In this document: one piece after another, positions 48,564-58,137 of the stretch | Position numbering within the stretch: position 1 is the first letter of the stretch | Layout of the letters: the number at the start of each line of letters is the position of its first letter | Assembly: GCF_000765145.1 (NCBI RefSeq) | Contig: NZ_JMGA01000011.1 | Span: 1 to 64,000, forward strand | Direction of reading: 5' to 3' | Source: Desulfosporosinus sp. HMP52 | GTDB lineage: Bacteria > Bacillota > Desulfitobacteriia > Desulfitobacteriales > Desulfitobacteriaceae | DNA length: 64,000 nucleotides | Program-made: the position numbers and the translations under genes | Notes under the pieces: generated by a model | Seen by the model: the letters and a program-made list of their open reading frames with translations, nothing else | What the model was told of the DNA's origin: nothing | Databases searched by the model: none

Positions 48564-49919
48564 ATGGAAAAGGGATTAAAGAAGTCCGTTATCAATCTTT
48601 ACGGATTACCATCTTTCGGATTTCAGTTATTCGTCAATATGGAAGTGTTCTATTTTGCGGCGTTTCTAACTGATTTTGCTAAGCTCCCTATGGCCCTGGT
48701 CGGCACTGTCTTATTGATTACCAGTATCTGTGATATTCTGTGGGTTCCTACAGCCGGAGTCCTTTTGGAAAAGAGCAATATGAGATGGGGTAAATATCGT
48801 TCCTGGTTGCTTGTGGGTCCACCCTTTGCGGCTTTGTTCTTCATTTTACAGTTTTCTAAAATCGGCTCCCCAACAATCAATGCTATTATCATTACCATCG
48901 GATTCGCAGTCAGTCACTTAATTTGGAATATTTTCTACGCCGGGCATGTGGCCTTAAACTCGTCAATGACAACAGTCCGAGAAGAAAGAATCGCCATGTC
49001 AACGAATAGAGGGATGTTTAATTCTCTAGGTGCTATTGCATTTTCTTTAATTGGTATGAAGATGATCCTGTCACTTGGTAAAGGCAATCCTGCCATGGGA
49101 TATACCCTTACCGTAGTAATTACAGGTGCTGTCATGATTGCTTGTTATTATACCTTGTTCTTTATGACCAAAGACTATGCTTTTCATGGAACTTCTGTTC
49201 AAACAGGTCAAATTGAAAAGAAAATGTCCATTGGCGAAATGTTGAAACAGATCATCGTCAATCCGCCGCTTATTGGCTTGATGTTAGGTGAAATTGGAAG
49301 ATATTTAGGCAGGTTTGTTATCTTTGGCTTAGCGTTCTATTACTTTAAATACGTAGTTAATAATCTGGCCGTTATTGCTGTTTTCATGACTGGGCTAAAC
49401 GTAGTAACTTTCGTCGGGGCCTTGATTGCTAACCCACTTGCCAAAAAATTCGGCGAGAGAAATACCTACATTTTATCCCTCTCAATCTTTATAGTGGGGC
49501 TGTTGGCTGTCTGGGCTTTACCTATGAATTATATCTCCTTCATGGTCATTATGTTCATTGCCTATTTGGGATACGGCATGCCTGATGCCTTAGGTGTAGT
49601 TATGTATTCATCTACCGTTGACTACGGTGAATGGAAAACAGGTAAGAATGCCAGAGGATTCATCATGTCCTTAATCAATTTCCCGATCAAAGTAGCAATT
49701 CTTGTCAGAAGCGTCATAATCACGGGTGTACTTGCCGGAGCAGGATATGTTGCCAATATGGAGGCAACACCTTTACTGGTAGAATCTATAAAGAATGGAT
49801 TAACCCTAATCCCTGCAGTCATCATGTTAGTAGCATTAATCCTCATCACTCTTCTTTTCAGAATTACTCCTAAAAGCCTTGCTGAAATGCAAAATGAGAT
49901 CGCGGCTAGAAAGGCATAG
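48564..49919 (+). CDS. MFS/GPH-family permease
   Basis: A 451-residue membrane protein of the glycoside-pentoside-hexuronide:cation symporter type. It starts GLPSFGFQLFVNMEVFYFAAFLTDF, with DILWVPTAGVLLEKSNMRWGKYRSWLL (the usual DxxxG and KWGRYRPW-like loop), and YGMPDALGVVMYSSTVDYGEWKTGKNARGF later. About twelve helices are evident. In this cluster it should import the methylated substrate or export the demethylated product. ATG 48564 follows AGAGGAG. Confidence 0.87.
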   Translation: MEKGLKKSVINLYGLPSFGFQLFVNMEVFYFAAFLTDFAKLPMALVGTVLLITSICDILWVPTAGVLLEKSNMRWGKYRSWLLVGPPFAALFFILQFSKIGSPTINAIIITIGFAVSHLIWNIFYAGHVALNSSMTTVREERIAMSTNRGMFNSLGAIAFSLIGMKMILSLGKGNPAMGYTLTVVITGAVMIACYYTLFFMTKDYAFHGTSVQTGQIEKKMSIGEMLKQIIVNPPLIGLMLGEIGRYLGRFVIFGLAFYYFKYVVNNLAVIAVFMTGLNVVTFVGALIANPLAKKFGERNTYILSLSIFIVGLLAVWALPMNYISFMVIMFIAYLGYGMPDALGVVMYSSTVDYGEWKTGKNARGFIMSLINFPIKVAILVRSVIITGVLAGAGYVANMEATPLLVESIKNGLTLIPAVIMLVALILITLLFRITPKSLAEMQNEIAARKA

Positions 49920-49958
49920 ACTGACTCCTAAGTTAGGTCTAATGAGTCTCAAAAATTA

Positions 49959-49984
49959 AGAGAGATGACATGCTTCATCTCTCT
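49959..49984 (+). terminator. Terminator between the two permease genes
   Basis: AGAGAGATGA (49959-49968) and TCATCTCTCT (49975-49984) pair perfectly, followed by TTCCTCTT. Confidence 0.6.
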
Positions 49985-50159
49985 TTCCTCTTAAAGCTTG
50001 GACAGTAGAGACTAAAGGAAATGGCTGTTACAACTGATGAAATTTTCTCAGTTTCTAAGCATTTGTAAGATTTTGCTGAGGTTCAAACAGTTGAGGAACT
50101 AATCACTCAGAAGAAGATATAACTACTTCTTACCTATTAAGAATGGATTATAGGAGGAG

Positions 50160-51593
50160 ATGGTTAAAATGGCGGTGCTTAAAGAGAAGGGCTGGCAAAA
50201 GTATCACACGATTTGGATCATGCTCTTTATTGGTTGGGTAGTATCCTATGCTGACCGAACATTGACTGGCCCGGTGGTTACTTGGATGATTGCCAATAAC
50301 GTTGGTTTTTTAGAAGCTGCCAGTAACCCTCATGCCCTGGGTGGACTGTTGGGAAGCTTATTTTTCGCCGGATATATGCTGACCCAATTTCCAGGAGGGT
50401 ACTTTGGGGATAAATATGGTTATAGGACAATCGTCGTTATCAGTATCTTTTGGGCTGGTATCACCACCCTATTGACGGGCTTAACCGGTGGCTTGGTGGC
50501 ATTTATTGCCTTGAGGGTTTTCACTGGACTTGGCGAAGGAGTTCTCTACTCAAATGACCGCTCCCTGGTTGCCGAGGTGACTCCGCCCAATAAGCTGGGC
50601 TTGGGTATGGGAGTAGTAATGGGCGGACTTACTGTGGGCTTGTCGGGAGCCTTGGTAGGGACAGTATACTTAATTGAGTTAGCTCAACCGGTGATGGGTG
50701 TCAACGCTTGGAAAGCCCCTTTTCTTATCTTGGGAACAGTTACAATTATTGCAGCAGTCTTTATCCGTCAGGCTCTAAAGCCTCAAGGAAATTTAGGGTC
50801 AGAGAATTTTGGCAAGGCCTTATTCAACTTGCTAAAATATGCCCTTGTCTTCTTGGTAGCGATTATGGCTGTTTATTTTATCACAGATGCTATGCATTTA
50901 AATGATGTGATGATTGCAGTTATCCTAACCTGTTTAGCCTTTGTCTTAATTGCTTTTATCTTTATCAGGAAAGGCAATGAAGTCAACCCGATTTTAAAGG
51001 ACAAAAACCTTGTGCTTATCTATGTCTCCTATATTGCGGTGTTATGGCATCTCTGGTTTTATGGTTTTTGGGGAGGAGCTGTAATCAAGGATTTTGGTGG
51101 CGGTACTCTGGCATCTGCCCTCTTGGTTATCTCCTTTAACGCTATTGCTGGAGTAATCGGTTTTCCTTTAGGGGGAAAGATTTCTGATATGGTAGCCCAT
51201 AAACCCAATGGTCGCCGCAATGTCTTAATCGGTATGGAAGCTCTATTGACGGTGTTTATCTTTGTTTTTGCTGCCTATGTCATGTCCGGAAGAAATGATA
51301 TGGTTGTCCAATCGATTATTCTCTTTGTTTCAGGTTTAATCTTTTTTGCTTTACAAGCAGTTGCTCACGCTCTTACTTCAGAAATTGCTCCCGTTCATTT
51401 GCGGGGAGCTGCTTTTGGAATGCTGAATCTTGTATCGGAAATAGGAGCCGTATTATCTCCAGTGATTTCGGGAGCAATTCGAGATAGTACAGGAAGTTGG
51501 GGAACCCCCTTAATTTTGGACGGCGTTTTAATGGGAATCAGCTGCATCATGATTATGGGAGTAAGTACAAAACTCGCGAGTAATAAGGAGTAA
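50160..51593 (+). CDS. MFS permease (organic anion / aromatic acid type)
   Basis: A 477-residue major facilitator protein with about twelve helices. It begins WIMLFIGWVVSYADRTLTGPVV, then SLFFAGYMLTQFPGGYFGDKYGYR and RVFTGLGEGVLYSNDRSLVAE, typical of anion:proton symporters of the ACS/phthalate type. It differs from the GPH permease just upstream, so the cluster has two unrelated transporters. One may bring in the methoxylated acid and the other release the phenolic product. ATG 50160 lies close to AGGAGG; ATG 50169 is an alternative start. Confidence 0.87.
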   Translation: MVKMAVLKEKGWQKYHTIWIMLFIGWVVSYADRTLTGPVVTWMIANNVGFLEAASNPHALGGLLGSLFFAGYMLTQFPGGYFGDKYGYRTIVVISIFWAGITTLLTGLTGGLVAFIALRVFTGLGEGVLYSNDRSLVAEVTPPNKLGLGMGVVMGGLTVGLSGALVGTVYLIELAQPVMGVNAWKAPFLILGTVTIIAAVFIRQALKPQGNLGSENFGKALFNLLKYALVFLVAIMAVYFITDAMHLNDVMIAVILTCLAFVLIAFIFIRKGNEVNPILKDKNLVLIYVSYIAVLWHLWFYGFWGGAVIKDFGGGTLASALLVISFNAIAGVIGFPLGGKISDMVAHKPNGRRNVLIGMEALLTVFIFVFAAYVMSGRNDMVVQSIILFVSGLIFFALQAVAHALTSEIAPVHLRGAAFGMLNLVSEIGAVLSPVISGAIRDSTGSWGTPLILDGVLMGISCIMIMGVSTKLASNKE

Positions 51594-51659
51594 ATAAGGT
51601 GTATCTCGGTGTGTTGGTATCTGAATAAAAATAATTAAGCAAGAATAGGAGAATGCAAC

Positions 51660-53330
51660 ATGAAAAGTGACATCGAAATCGCCCAAGCAGCAGTAATGAA
51701 ACCAATCCTGGAGATCGCCAAAAACCTTGACTTAAAAGACGATGAGGTAGAGTTATATGGCAAGTATAAAGCCAAAATCAATTTAAGTGTTTGGAACCGC
51801 TTAAAAGATAAGCCCAATGGCAAGCTCATCTTAGTTACCGCAATTAATCCTACCCCCGCCGGAGAAGGTAAAACGACAACTACAGTAGGATTAGGGCAAG
51901 CACTCTCGAAAATGGGCAAGAAGGCAATGATTGCGGTACGGGAACCATCTCTAGGGCCGTGTTTCGGAGTTAAAGGCGGAGCGGCTGGAGGCGGATATGC
52001 TCAAGTTGTGCCTATGGAAGATATTAATCTCCATTTCACGGGAGATTTTCATGCCATTACTTCAGCCCATAGTCTCTTAGCAGCGATGCTGGACAACAGT
52101 ATTCAACAAGGAAATCCTTTAAATATTGATCCGCGGCAAGTGGTTTTCCGTCGTGTTGTGGATATGAATGACCGCGCCTTACGTAAAATTGTCATGGGCT
52201 TAGGGGGCAAGATGGAAGGAGTACCCCGTGAAAGCGGGTATGACATTACAGTAGCCTCGGAGGTCATGGCCATTCTCTGCTTGGCAAAGGACCTTATGGA
52301 TCTCAAAGAACGATTTGGCAAGATTGTCGTAGCTTATACCTATGAAGGAGAACCTGTAACCGCTCATGATTTAGAAGCGGAAGGAGCCATGGCGCTTCTC
52401 ATGAAAGATGCAATTAAACCAAATCTTGTCCAAACTTTAGAAAATACCCCAGTCTTTATTCATGGCGGACCGTTTGCCAATATTGCCCACGGGTGTAATA
52501 GCATCATGGCCACAAAACTTGGTCTAAAACTGGCAGATTATCTGGTCACAGAAGCCGGTTTTGGAGCAGACCTGGGGGCAGAAAAGTTTTTTGATCTAAA
52601 ATGCCGTTATGGTGGCTTGAAACCTGAGGCTGTTGTCATTGTGGCAACTGTTCGGGCCTTAAAGATGAACGGCGGCCTGGCTAAAGATCAATTAGGTACA
52701 GAAGACTTGGGAGCCTTGGCACGAGGGGTAGTCAATCTCGAAAAACACATTGAAAACATGGCGAAATTCGGTGTGCCAGCGGTTGTGGCTATCAATAGAT
52801 TCCCAACAGATTCGGAAGCTGAACTAAACCTAGTTCGCGAGAGATGCCAGGAGTTAGGGGCAGAAGTTGCCCTTTCCGAAGTGTTTATGCGCGGTGGAGA
52901 AGGAGGCGTTGAGCTTGCTGAAACAGTCCTTTCCGTGCTCCAACGGGAAGAAGCTAAATTTAAGGTGCTCTATGAATTAGATTTGTCCATTGAAGAGAAA
53001 ATCCAGAAAATAGCCAAAGATATTTATGGGGCAGATGGAGTTATCTTCGATAAAGCTGCTCAAGCTTCTATGAAGAAATATGTGGAAATGGGTTATGGTA
53101 ATTTGCCGATTTGCATGGCCAAGACTCAGTATTCTTTCACTGACGATCCCACTCGCTTAGGCAGACCGACAGGTTTTACCATCACTGTTCGGGAATTGCG
53201 TCTTTCCGCCGGTGCCGGGTTCCTGGTTGCAGTTACAGGTACGATTATGACCATGCCGGGATTACCAAAACGACCGGCAGCCACGAGAATGGATATTAAT
53301 GCTGACGGAACAATTACAGGGTTGTTCTAA
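51660..53330 (+). CDS. fhs: Formate-tetrahydrofolate ligase
   Basis: A 556-residue enzyme that makes 10-formyl-H4F from formate, H4F and ATP; it can run in reverse during methyl oxidation. The ATP loop is [18 protein letters not shown]. Other conserved parts are [63 protein letters not shown] and [18 protein letters not shown]. The length is normal and there are no defects. Its place at the end of the corrinoid cluster links methyl-H4F from demethylation to formate and ATP formation. GGAG precedes ATG 51660. Confidence 0.97.
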   Translation: MKSDIEIAQAAVMKPILEIAKNLDLKDDEVELYGKYKAKINLSVWNRLKDKPNGKLILVTAINPTPAGEGKTTTTVGLGQALSKMGKKAMIAVREPSLGPCFGVKGGAAGGGYAQVVPMEDINLHFTGDFHAITSAHSLLAAMLDNSIQQGNPLNIDPRQVVFRRVVDMNDRALRKIVMGLGGKMEGVPRESGYDITVASEVMAILCLAKDLMDLKERFGKIVVAYTYEGEPVTAHDLEAEGAMALLMKDAIKPNLVQTLENTPVFIHGGPFANIAHGCNSIMATKLGLKLADYLVTEAGFGADLGAEKFFDLKCRYGGLKPEAVVIVATVRALKMNGGLAKDQLGTEDLGALARGVVNLEKHIENMAKFGVPAVVAINRFPTDSEAELNLVRERCQELGAEVALSEVFMRGGEGGVELAETVLSVLQREEAKFKVLYELDLSIEEKIQKIAKDIYGADGVIFDKAAQASMKKYVEMGYGNLPICMAKTQYSFTDDPTRLGRPTGFTITVRELRLSAGAGFLVAVTGTIMTMPGLPKRPAATRMDINADGTITGLF

Positions 53331-53409
53331 TCCTAGGTGCATTCGTAAGTTAACTCTTTTGTTTTATAATTAAAGTCCTCATTTCCTGACTTATAGAAGA
53401 TAAAAGGAA

Positions 53410-53454
53410 AAAGGCCGCCGATACCTTTGTAACATAAGGAATTCGGCGGTCTTT
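53410..53454 (+). terminator. Terminator after fhs
   Basis: AAAGGCCGCCGA (53410-53421) and TCGGCGGTCTTT (53443-53454) pair with one wobble; CCTTTGT/ATAAGG extend the inner loop. The remaining 53455-53638 shows no gene. Confidence 0.7.
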
Positions 53455-53650
53455 AAAATGTCTCAGCATAAAAACAATTAAAGAATAACTAAGCTAATAT
53501 GAGTGTACAATGACGCTAGAGTAATATCAGAAAAAGAGTAATTCCCCTATGAGTCAACTAAGAATAGGAAAATAAACCTCCTGTGAGTTTTATCATTGTA
53601 AAATGCCAAAAAGAAGGATAAAGTGGAAAAAAGATTACGAGGTAACGAAT

Positions 53651-54238
53651 ATGACATTTCAACCGATAGACTATGCTTTTTTTCAACAACCTACCCTTAG
53701 CTTAGCTTCTGCTTTATTGGGGAAATTGCTAGTGAAGGAAACAGAGTTTGGCACAGCGTCGGGATGGATTGTAGAAACTGAAGCCTACATTGGACCGGAA
53801 GACCGGGCGGCCCATAGTTATGGCAACCGAAGGACTAAAAGAACTGAAGTAATGTTTGGACCACCTGGGTATGCCTACACTTATGTTATGCATACCCATT
53901 GTCTTATGAATGTAGTTAGTGGAGAAATCGGGTACCCAGAGGCGGTGTTAATCAGAGCCCTGGAGCCCTGTTCCGGATTTGATCTGATGTATCAACGCCG
54001 GGGAAAAGTAAAAAAAGAACCGGAGTTAACAAATGGACCGGGAAAGTTAACTAAATCTCTAGGTATAGTTAAGGAAGATTACGGGAGAGGGATGTTTGAG
54101 TATCCACTTTTTATAGCGGAAGGGAAAGAAGTAGGGTCCATTGCCGTAGGTCCAAGAATAGGTATTAATAACAGCAGAGAAGCCGTACACTATCCATGGC
54201 GTTTTTGGGTAGAGGGCAATCCCTTTGTATCTAAATAA
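53651..54238 (+). CDS. 3-methyladenine DNA glycosylase (AAG/Mpg family)
   Basis: A 195-residue base-excision-repair glycosylase of the AAG fold. Conserved parts: LASALLGKLLVKE, GWIVETEAYIGPEDRAAHSYG, RTKRTEVMFGPPGYAYTYVMHTHCLMNVV, AVLIRALEPCSG, LTNGPGKLTKSLGI and the C-terminal GPRIGINNSREAVHYPWRFW. The catalytic glutamate in ETEAY is present. I start at ATG 53651 (MTFQPIDYAFF), with GAGG upstream; a longer frame from 53603 adds 16 basic residues. Confidence 0.93.
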   Translation: MTFQPIDYAFFQQPTLSLASALLGKLLVKETEFGTASGWIVETEAYIGPEDRAAHSYGNRRTKRTEVMFGPPGYAYTYVMHTHCLMNVVSGEIGYPEAVLIRALEPCSGFDLMYQRRGKVKKEPELTNGPGKLTKSLGIVKEDYGRGMFEYPLFIAEGKEVGSIAVGPRIGINNSREAVHYPWRFWVEGNPFVSK

Positions 54239-54481
54239 GGGACAATGGCCAAGGACCTGCAGAAGAAGGCGGACCTCCGGAAGACAGTGGAAGACCATAG
54301 GGCAAGGAGTAACAAGGGCTTGAAGGAGAAATCGCCGGTTTGTTGAATATAGTGAGCATACCCGGATTACGAGTGAAAACAAAGGAATGGTTTGGATGTG
54401 TTGACGTTACTGGCACAAGTGCTTAGCAACGAGGATGCTTTAGGAATCATGTCCGAATAATATTGGAGAGGAGTGTTAACC

Positions 54482-55030
54482 TTGAACAAATATGTTCTAA
54501 ATGAGGCTGAAGTTGTCCTATTGGTCATCGATATCCAAGAAAAATTAGTTCCTGTGATGAAATACGGAGAAAAGGTTATTCAAAACACCAACACATTAAT
54601 TTCCGTTGCCAAGAAATTAGGTATTCCTATCCTTGCCACAGAGCAATATCCTAAAGGCCTGGGGAAGACTGTTTCAGAGCTAAGTAGCCAACTCGAGGGA
54701 TCGTTGACCTACGAAAAGATGACCTTTTCAGGTTGGACAAGTGAGGTAACTTCGGCACTGAAGGGACTGGGACGAAAGAAAATCCTGATCACAGGAACGG
54801 AAACCCATGTTTGTGTTTTTCAAACGGTCAGGGATTTACTGGCCAATGGCTACCAGGTTTTCGTAGTGGGTGATGCGGTGTGTTCAAGAACTAAGGGGAA
54901 TTATCTAAATGGATTATCCCTGATGTCCTCTATGGGAGCAGTAGTTACCAACACAGAAACAGTCTTTTTTGATTTGATAAAGCAATCGGGTACACCTCTG
55001 TTCAAGGAACTCTCCAGACTGATAAAATGA
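54482..55030 (+). CDS. Isochorismatase-family cysteine hydrolase
   Basis: A 182-residue isochorismatase-like hydrolase. The catalytic triad is D in VLLVIDIQEKLV, K in the TYEKMTFSG region and Cys in GTETHVCVFQTVRDLL. The pattern is closest to the YcaC/nicotinamidase-like cysteine hydrolases of unknown substrate. TTG 54482 follows GGAGAGGAG with good spacing; GTG 54473 overlaps that site. It follows the DNA glycosylase by about 240 bp in which I see no convincing gene. Confidence 0.87.
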   Translation: MNKYVLNEAEVVLLVIDIQEKLVPVMKYGEKVIQNTNTLISVAKKLGIPILATEQYPKGLGKTVSELSSQLEGSLTYEKMTFSGWTSEVTSALKGLGRKKILITGTETHVCVFQTVRDLLANGYQVFVVGDAVCSRTKGNYLNGLSLMSSMGAVVTNTETVFFDLIKQSGTPLFKELSRLIK

Positions 55031-55076
55031 CGCTCCTTTTCAAGGGTGTTATACTATACACATCGCAGTGAATGGG

Positions 55077-55094
55077 GCACAGGGGGACGGTTCT
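55077..55094 (+). repeat. RAYT element left inverted end
   Basis: GCACAGGGGGACGGTTCT is the inverted complement, with one mismatch, of AGAACCGTCCCCTTGTGC at 55938-55955. The two flank the RAYT gene. Confidence 0.7.
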
Positions 55095-55153
55095 CTTGAG
55101 TCAAATTTGAATGCATGGTAGAATTTGAGAAAAGGAGAGAAGGGCGTGAAGGA

Positions 55154-55924
55154 ATGCCAAGGAAGCCAAGAAAGAAGAGTGAAACAGGAATCTACCATGT
55201 TATAGTACGGGGAGTCGGCCAGCAGGATATTTTTCACGAAGAAGATGATTTTCTGAGATACCTGGATACCACAAAAAAGTTATCGCTAGACAGCGGGGTA
55301 AGCGTGCTAGGGTATTGCTTGATGACCAATCATGTTCATTTATTGCTAAGAGAAGGCTATGGCGATATATCAGTGTTTATGAAACGCTTGGGTATAAGTT
55401 ACGCTTACTGGTACAACTGGAAATACGAAAGAATTGGACACGTGTTTCAAGATCGGTTTAAGAGTGAATGCGTGGAGGACGACGTATACCTACTAACAGT
55501 CATTCGCTACATCCACGAGAATCCGGTTAAAGCATTCGTTATCAGCAAACCAGAGGAATATGAATGGAGCAGTTGTTCTGCTTATTACAAAGCGGATCGA
55601 AATACTGCCACATTTCCTGATACCAGTCTAATCTTAAGCATTGTACATAGCGAAAAGAAAAAAGCAATTGAAGGACTTAAAAAACTCACAGAAGAGGGTA
55701 ACGAAGACCACTGCCTCGATTGCGATAAGACAAAACGAATCAGCGAAAGAGAAGCATATGAAATCACCAAGAGAATAATGAAAGGTAAACCAGTAACGGC
55801 TTTACAGAAGATGGACCAGGATGCACGAAACAATATATTTAGTTGTTTAAGAAATGATGGATTAAGTCTAAGGCAAATATGCAGGATCACTGGCTTTCCA
55901 TTTCACATTGTCCGAAAGGCTTAG
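55154..55924 (+). CDS. RAYT (REP-associated tyrosine transposase, Y1 HUH)
   Basis: A 256-residue Y1-type HUH protein related to IS200 TnpA. It starts MPRKPRKKSETGIYHVIVRG. The HUH motif is NHVHLLL, the catalytic tyrosine lies in LGISYAYWYNWKYERIGHVFQDRF, and VIRYIHENPVKA and EYEWSSCSAY are typical. A C-terminal domain contains GLSLRQICRITGFPF. Family length suggests ATG 55154 rather than 55115. Inverted GGGGACGG-type ends flank the gene, so the unit may still move. Confidence 0.9.
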   Translation: MPRKPRKKSETGIYHVIVRGVGQQDIFHEEDDFLRYLDTTKKLSLDSGVSVLGYCLMTNHVHLLLREGYGDISVFMKRLGISYAYWYNWKYERIGHVFQDRFKSECVEDDVYLLTVIRYIHENPVKAFVISKPEEYEWSSCSAYYKADRNTATFPDTSLILSIVHSEKKKAIEGLKKLTEEGNEDHCLDCDKTKRISEREAYEITKRIMKGKPVTALQKMDQDARNNIFSCLRNDGLSLRQICRITGFPFHIVRKA

Positions 55925-55955
55925 ACATTGACACAGAAGAACCGTCCCCTTGTGC
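55913..55955 (+). repeat. RAYT element right end
   Basis: This 43-bp stretch, overlapping the end of the RAYT gene, includes the inverted end AGAACCGTCCCCTTGTGC (55938-55955). An identical copy occurs at 57462-57504. Confidence 0.75.
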
Positions 55956-56028
55956 TCGCCTTGTGCTCACCACACTAACACTAACACTTAGGTATTAAAT
56001 CCATATACTATTAGGAATTAATGAAAGA

Positions 56029-57342
56029 GTGGGGCGGGTGACAAAGTTGCGGACATTAAGGCGGGGGACATGGGGAGACGATGTAAGATTACTGCAGACC
56101 AGTTTAATAAGCCTAGGGTATAACCCGGGACCAAATGACGGAATTTTTGGATCAAAAACAACAGCGGCTGTAATCCAATTTCAGCAAAATAACGGCCTAG
56201 TGCCTGATGGCATTGTTGGTCCATTAACCTGGAGTGCTATACAACGGCAACTTAATACCTTGGAGATTTATACCATACAGACGGGGGATACGTTCTACAA
56301 GATAGCGCTGGCTAAAAAAGTTCCTCTTTCGGAGCTCCTTGCAGTGAATCCAGGAATTGATCCGAATCGTTTGATGGTGGGTCAAACAATCAAGCTTCCT
56401 AAATCCACCGTTGAAGCTGTCCCGATCCCTATCACGATAGCCACTTTAGGATTTATCCCTGCAGATTCAGTGCTTGATTTAGTTAAGCCAATTCTCTATA
56501 TGACAGATAATGCTAATCGTAGACTTTATGCAGTAAATTATCAAACGAAAACAATTTCCTTTATGCAGTTTGATCTTGCTCCAGAACGACTAACCTATGC
56601 TAAAGAAAAACTTTATATAGCCTTGCTTAAGTCTGGACATCAGTATTATACAACATCCCCATTAGAAGGCGGAATCGCCATAGTTGATACTAAGACGTTT
56701 ACATTAATCACACAATTTGCCATAAACACTGACCCTTACGATATTGTAGTGGATCACGACGGGTATATCTATACAATGCCGGGTTCAAATCAATGGGAAC
56801 CGATCGATAGTTTTACGGAAGATGGCCAAAAAGTCGCAAGTTCCGGTAATACAAGGTTCTGGAGTCCGTCTGAAATGCACCCTCTGATAAATAGAATTTA
56901 CTCGGTGGATACAGATTCTTCGCCGAGAGATATGGAGTATTTTGATGTTTTAAATGGATTAGTACAATCGCAGAAAGATTCTCCCTATCACGGGGATTAT
57001 AATATGGCAACAAACTTTAGATTGTCTCCGGATGGAAACTATGTATTTAACGGTTCAGGCGAAATATTTGATGCTAATCTAGGACATGTTACATCCCTGA
57101 ATACTAAGTTCACAGACGTAACGTTTGATTTGGCAAACAATAAGTTCTACCTGGGGAATAAAGCTGGGAAGGGGATCATGGTTTTTGATTATGGTACTGA
57201 CCTTAATAGAGTATTTAAACAGATAGGTTCGATTTCTACCAATGGTTATGTCCAAAACCTCTTCTTCCAAAACAATTCGCTAATTGCTTTGAGTAAAAAT
57301 GACCCTGGACAATATATCATAGAAGTATTAAATCTTAGATAA
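56029..57342 (+). CDS. Peptidoglycan-binding / LysM protein with beta-propeller-like C-terminus
   Basis: A 437-residue protein. It has a PG_binding_1 repeat (RRGTWGDDVRLLQTSLISLGY, NPGPNDGIFGSKTTAAVIQFQ, VPDGIVGPLTW) and a LysM domain (YTIQTGDTFYKIALAKKVPL, then NRLMVGQTIKLP). About 290 residues follow with repeated strand patterns of the YVTN/beta-propeller sort (ILYMTDNANRRLYAVNY, IAIVDTKTFTLITQF). There is no signal peptide, as in several spore-associated LysM proteins; a spore-coat role is only a guess. The start is uncertain (GTG 56029, GTG 56038 or TTG 56047). Confidence 0.82.
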   Translation: MGRVTKLRTLRRGTWGDDVRLLQTSLISLGYNPGPNDGIFGSKTTAAVIQFQQNNGLVPDGIVGPLTWSAIQRQLNTLEIYTIQTGDTFYKIALAKKVPLSELLAVNPGIDPNRLMVGQTIKLPKSTVEAVPIPITIATLGFIPADSVLDLVKPILYMTDNANRRLYAVNYQTKTISFMQFDLAPERLTYAKEKLYIALLKSGHQYYTTSPLEGGIAIVDTKTFTLITQFAINTDPYDIVVDHDGYIYTMPGSNQWEPIDSFTEDGQKVASSGNTRFWSPSEMHPLINRIYSVDTDSSPRDMEYFDVLNGLVQSQKDSPYHGDYNMATNFRLSPDGNYVFNGSGEIFDANLGHVTSLNTKFTDVTFDLANNKFYLGNKAGKGIMVFDYGTDLNRVFKQIGSISTNGYVQNLFFQNNSLIALSKNDPGQYIIEVLNLR

Positions 57343-57461
57343 TCGTTTTGGTTTGGCGTGAAGTATTTTCCGACTACGAGTATTGGATAGTGTGGCACCA
57401 TGACTCTGGAAATTGGAATAAAATAAACGGCATGTTAATTTCAGCGATTGACATGCTGCTT

Positions 57462-57504
57462 CGAAAGGCTTAGACATTGACACAGAAGAACCGTCCCCTT
57501 GTGC
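57462..57504 (+). repeat. Detached copy of RAYT right end
   Basis: The 43 bp from CGAAAGGCTTAGACATTGAC to CCCCTTGTGC are identical to 55913-55955. No RAYT coding sequence precedes it. It abuts the truncated start of the hicB remnant. Confidence 0.8.
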
Positions 57505-57505
57505 C

Positions 57506-57784
57506 TTGTGCTACCAGATTGAAGGCATAAATGATTCAATCAGTTATGAAGGCAGTAGTGTCAGTGAACTAAAGTCAGCATTTGAAGGAGCGGTTGAGGA
57601 TTATCTTGAACTGTGCAATTTGAACGGTAAAGAACCTGAAAAGATGTATAAAGGTAGCTTTAATGTAAGAATAACCCCTGAGCTTCATAAACAAGCAGCA
57701 CAAAGGGCCTAGATAGAGGGCAAATCATTGAATCAGTATGTTGAAGAAGCGATAGAACAGTATTCAGCAAAAGAACAAAAATGA
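57506..57784 (+). pseudogene. hicB-like antitoxin, truncated start and internal stop
   Basis: The frame reads QIEGINDSISYEGSSVSELK, then AFEGAVEDYLELCNLNGKEP and GSFNVRITPELHKQAAQRA, a HicB antitoxin with its RHH-type end. The first 20 or so residues are missing, replaced at 57505 by the RAYT-end repeat. After TAG 57710-57712 the same frame continues IEGKSLNQYVEEAIEQYSAK to TGA 57784, so a single nonsense change cut the C-terminal helix. No HicA toxin is nearby. Confidence 0.75.
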
Positions 57785-57807
57785 ATGTCTCCTTTAAATA
57801 TCCATTC

Positions 57808-58005
57808 TTATTTTGAGTCGCCCTTCTGCAAAGTCCTAATAATTAAAATAACGATTTTTAGTGCTATTCCAAACGTAACTATAAAAAAGATAATTTCTAT
57901 GAATGGATTATATTTTTTCATTAGTAAAGTAAAGTATTGAGCAAGAAAAACATACAAATAGATGAATATAGCTCCTAAAGCCATCGTCCTAAAAATAGAT
58001 TTCAT
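57808..58005 (-). CDS. Small two-helix membrane protein, unknown
   Basis: A 65-residue protein with two hydrophobic helices (ALGAIFIYLYVFLAQYFTLL and IEIIFFIVTFGIALKIVILI) and a basic C-terminus. ATG 58005 (MKSIFRTMALG) is preferred to GTG 58014 because of GGGTG upstream. I do not recognise a family. It could be real or a gene relic. Confidence 0.45.
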   Translation of the reverse strand: MKSIFRTMALGAIFIYLYVFLAQYFTLLMKKYNPFIEIIFFIVTFGIALKIVILIIRTLQKGDSK

Positions 58006-58137
58006 CAAAATCACCCATAACCATTATAAACAAATAGAAGGGGTAAAATCACCCCTTCTAAGCCACTTTCAAAACTTTGCTTTGTTATATGTCTATCCCT
58101 TTCGATTCATCCTCTTTCGTAGAGGCAGCCAACTTTT

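Noticed and set aside
54231-54416. Minus-strand and plus-strand short frames between the DNA glycosylase and cysteine hydrolase genes
   Set aside because: No ribosome site and low-complexity products; nothing recognisable.
55115-55153. ATG 55115 as the RAYT start
   Set aside because: The added residues are not seen in RAYT proteins, which begin near MPRKPRK.
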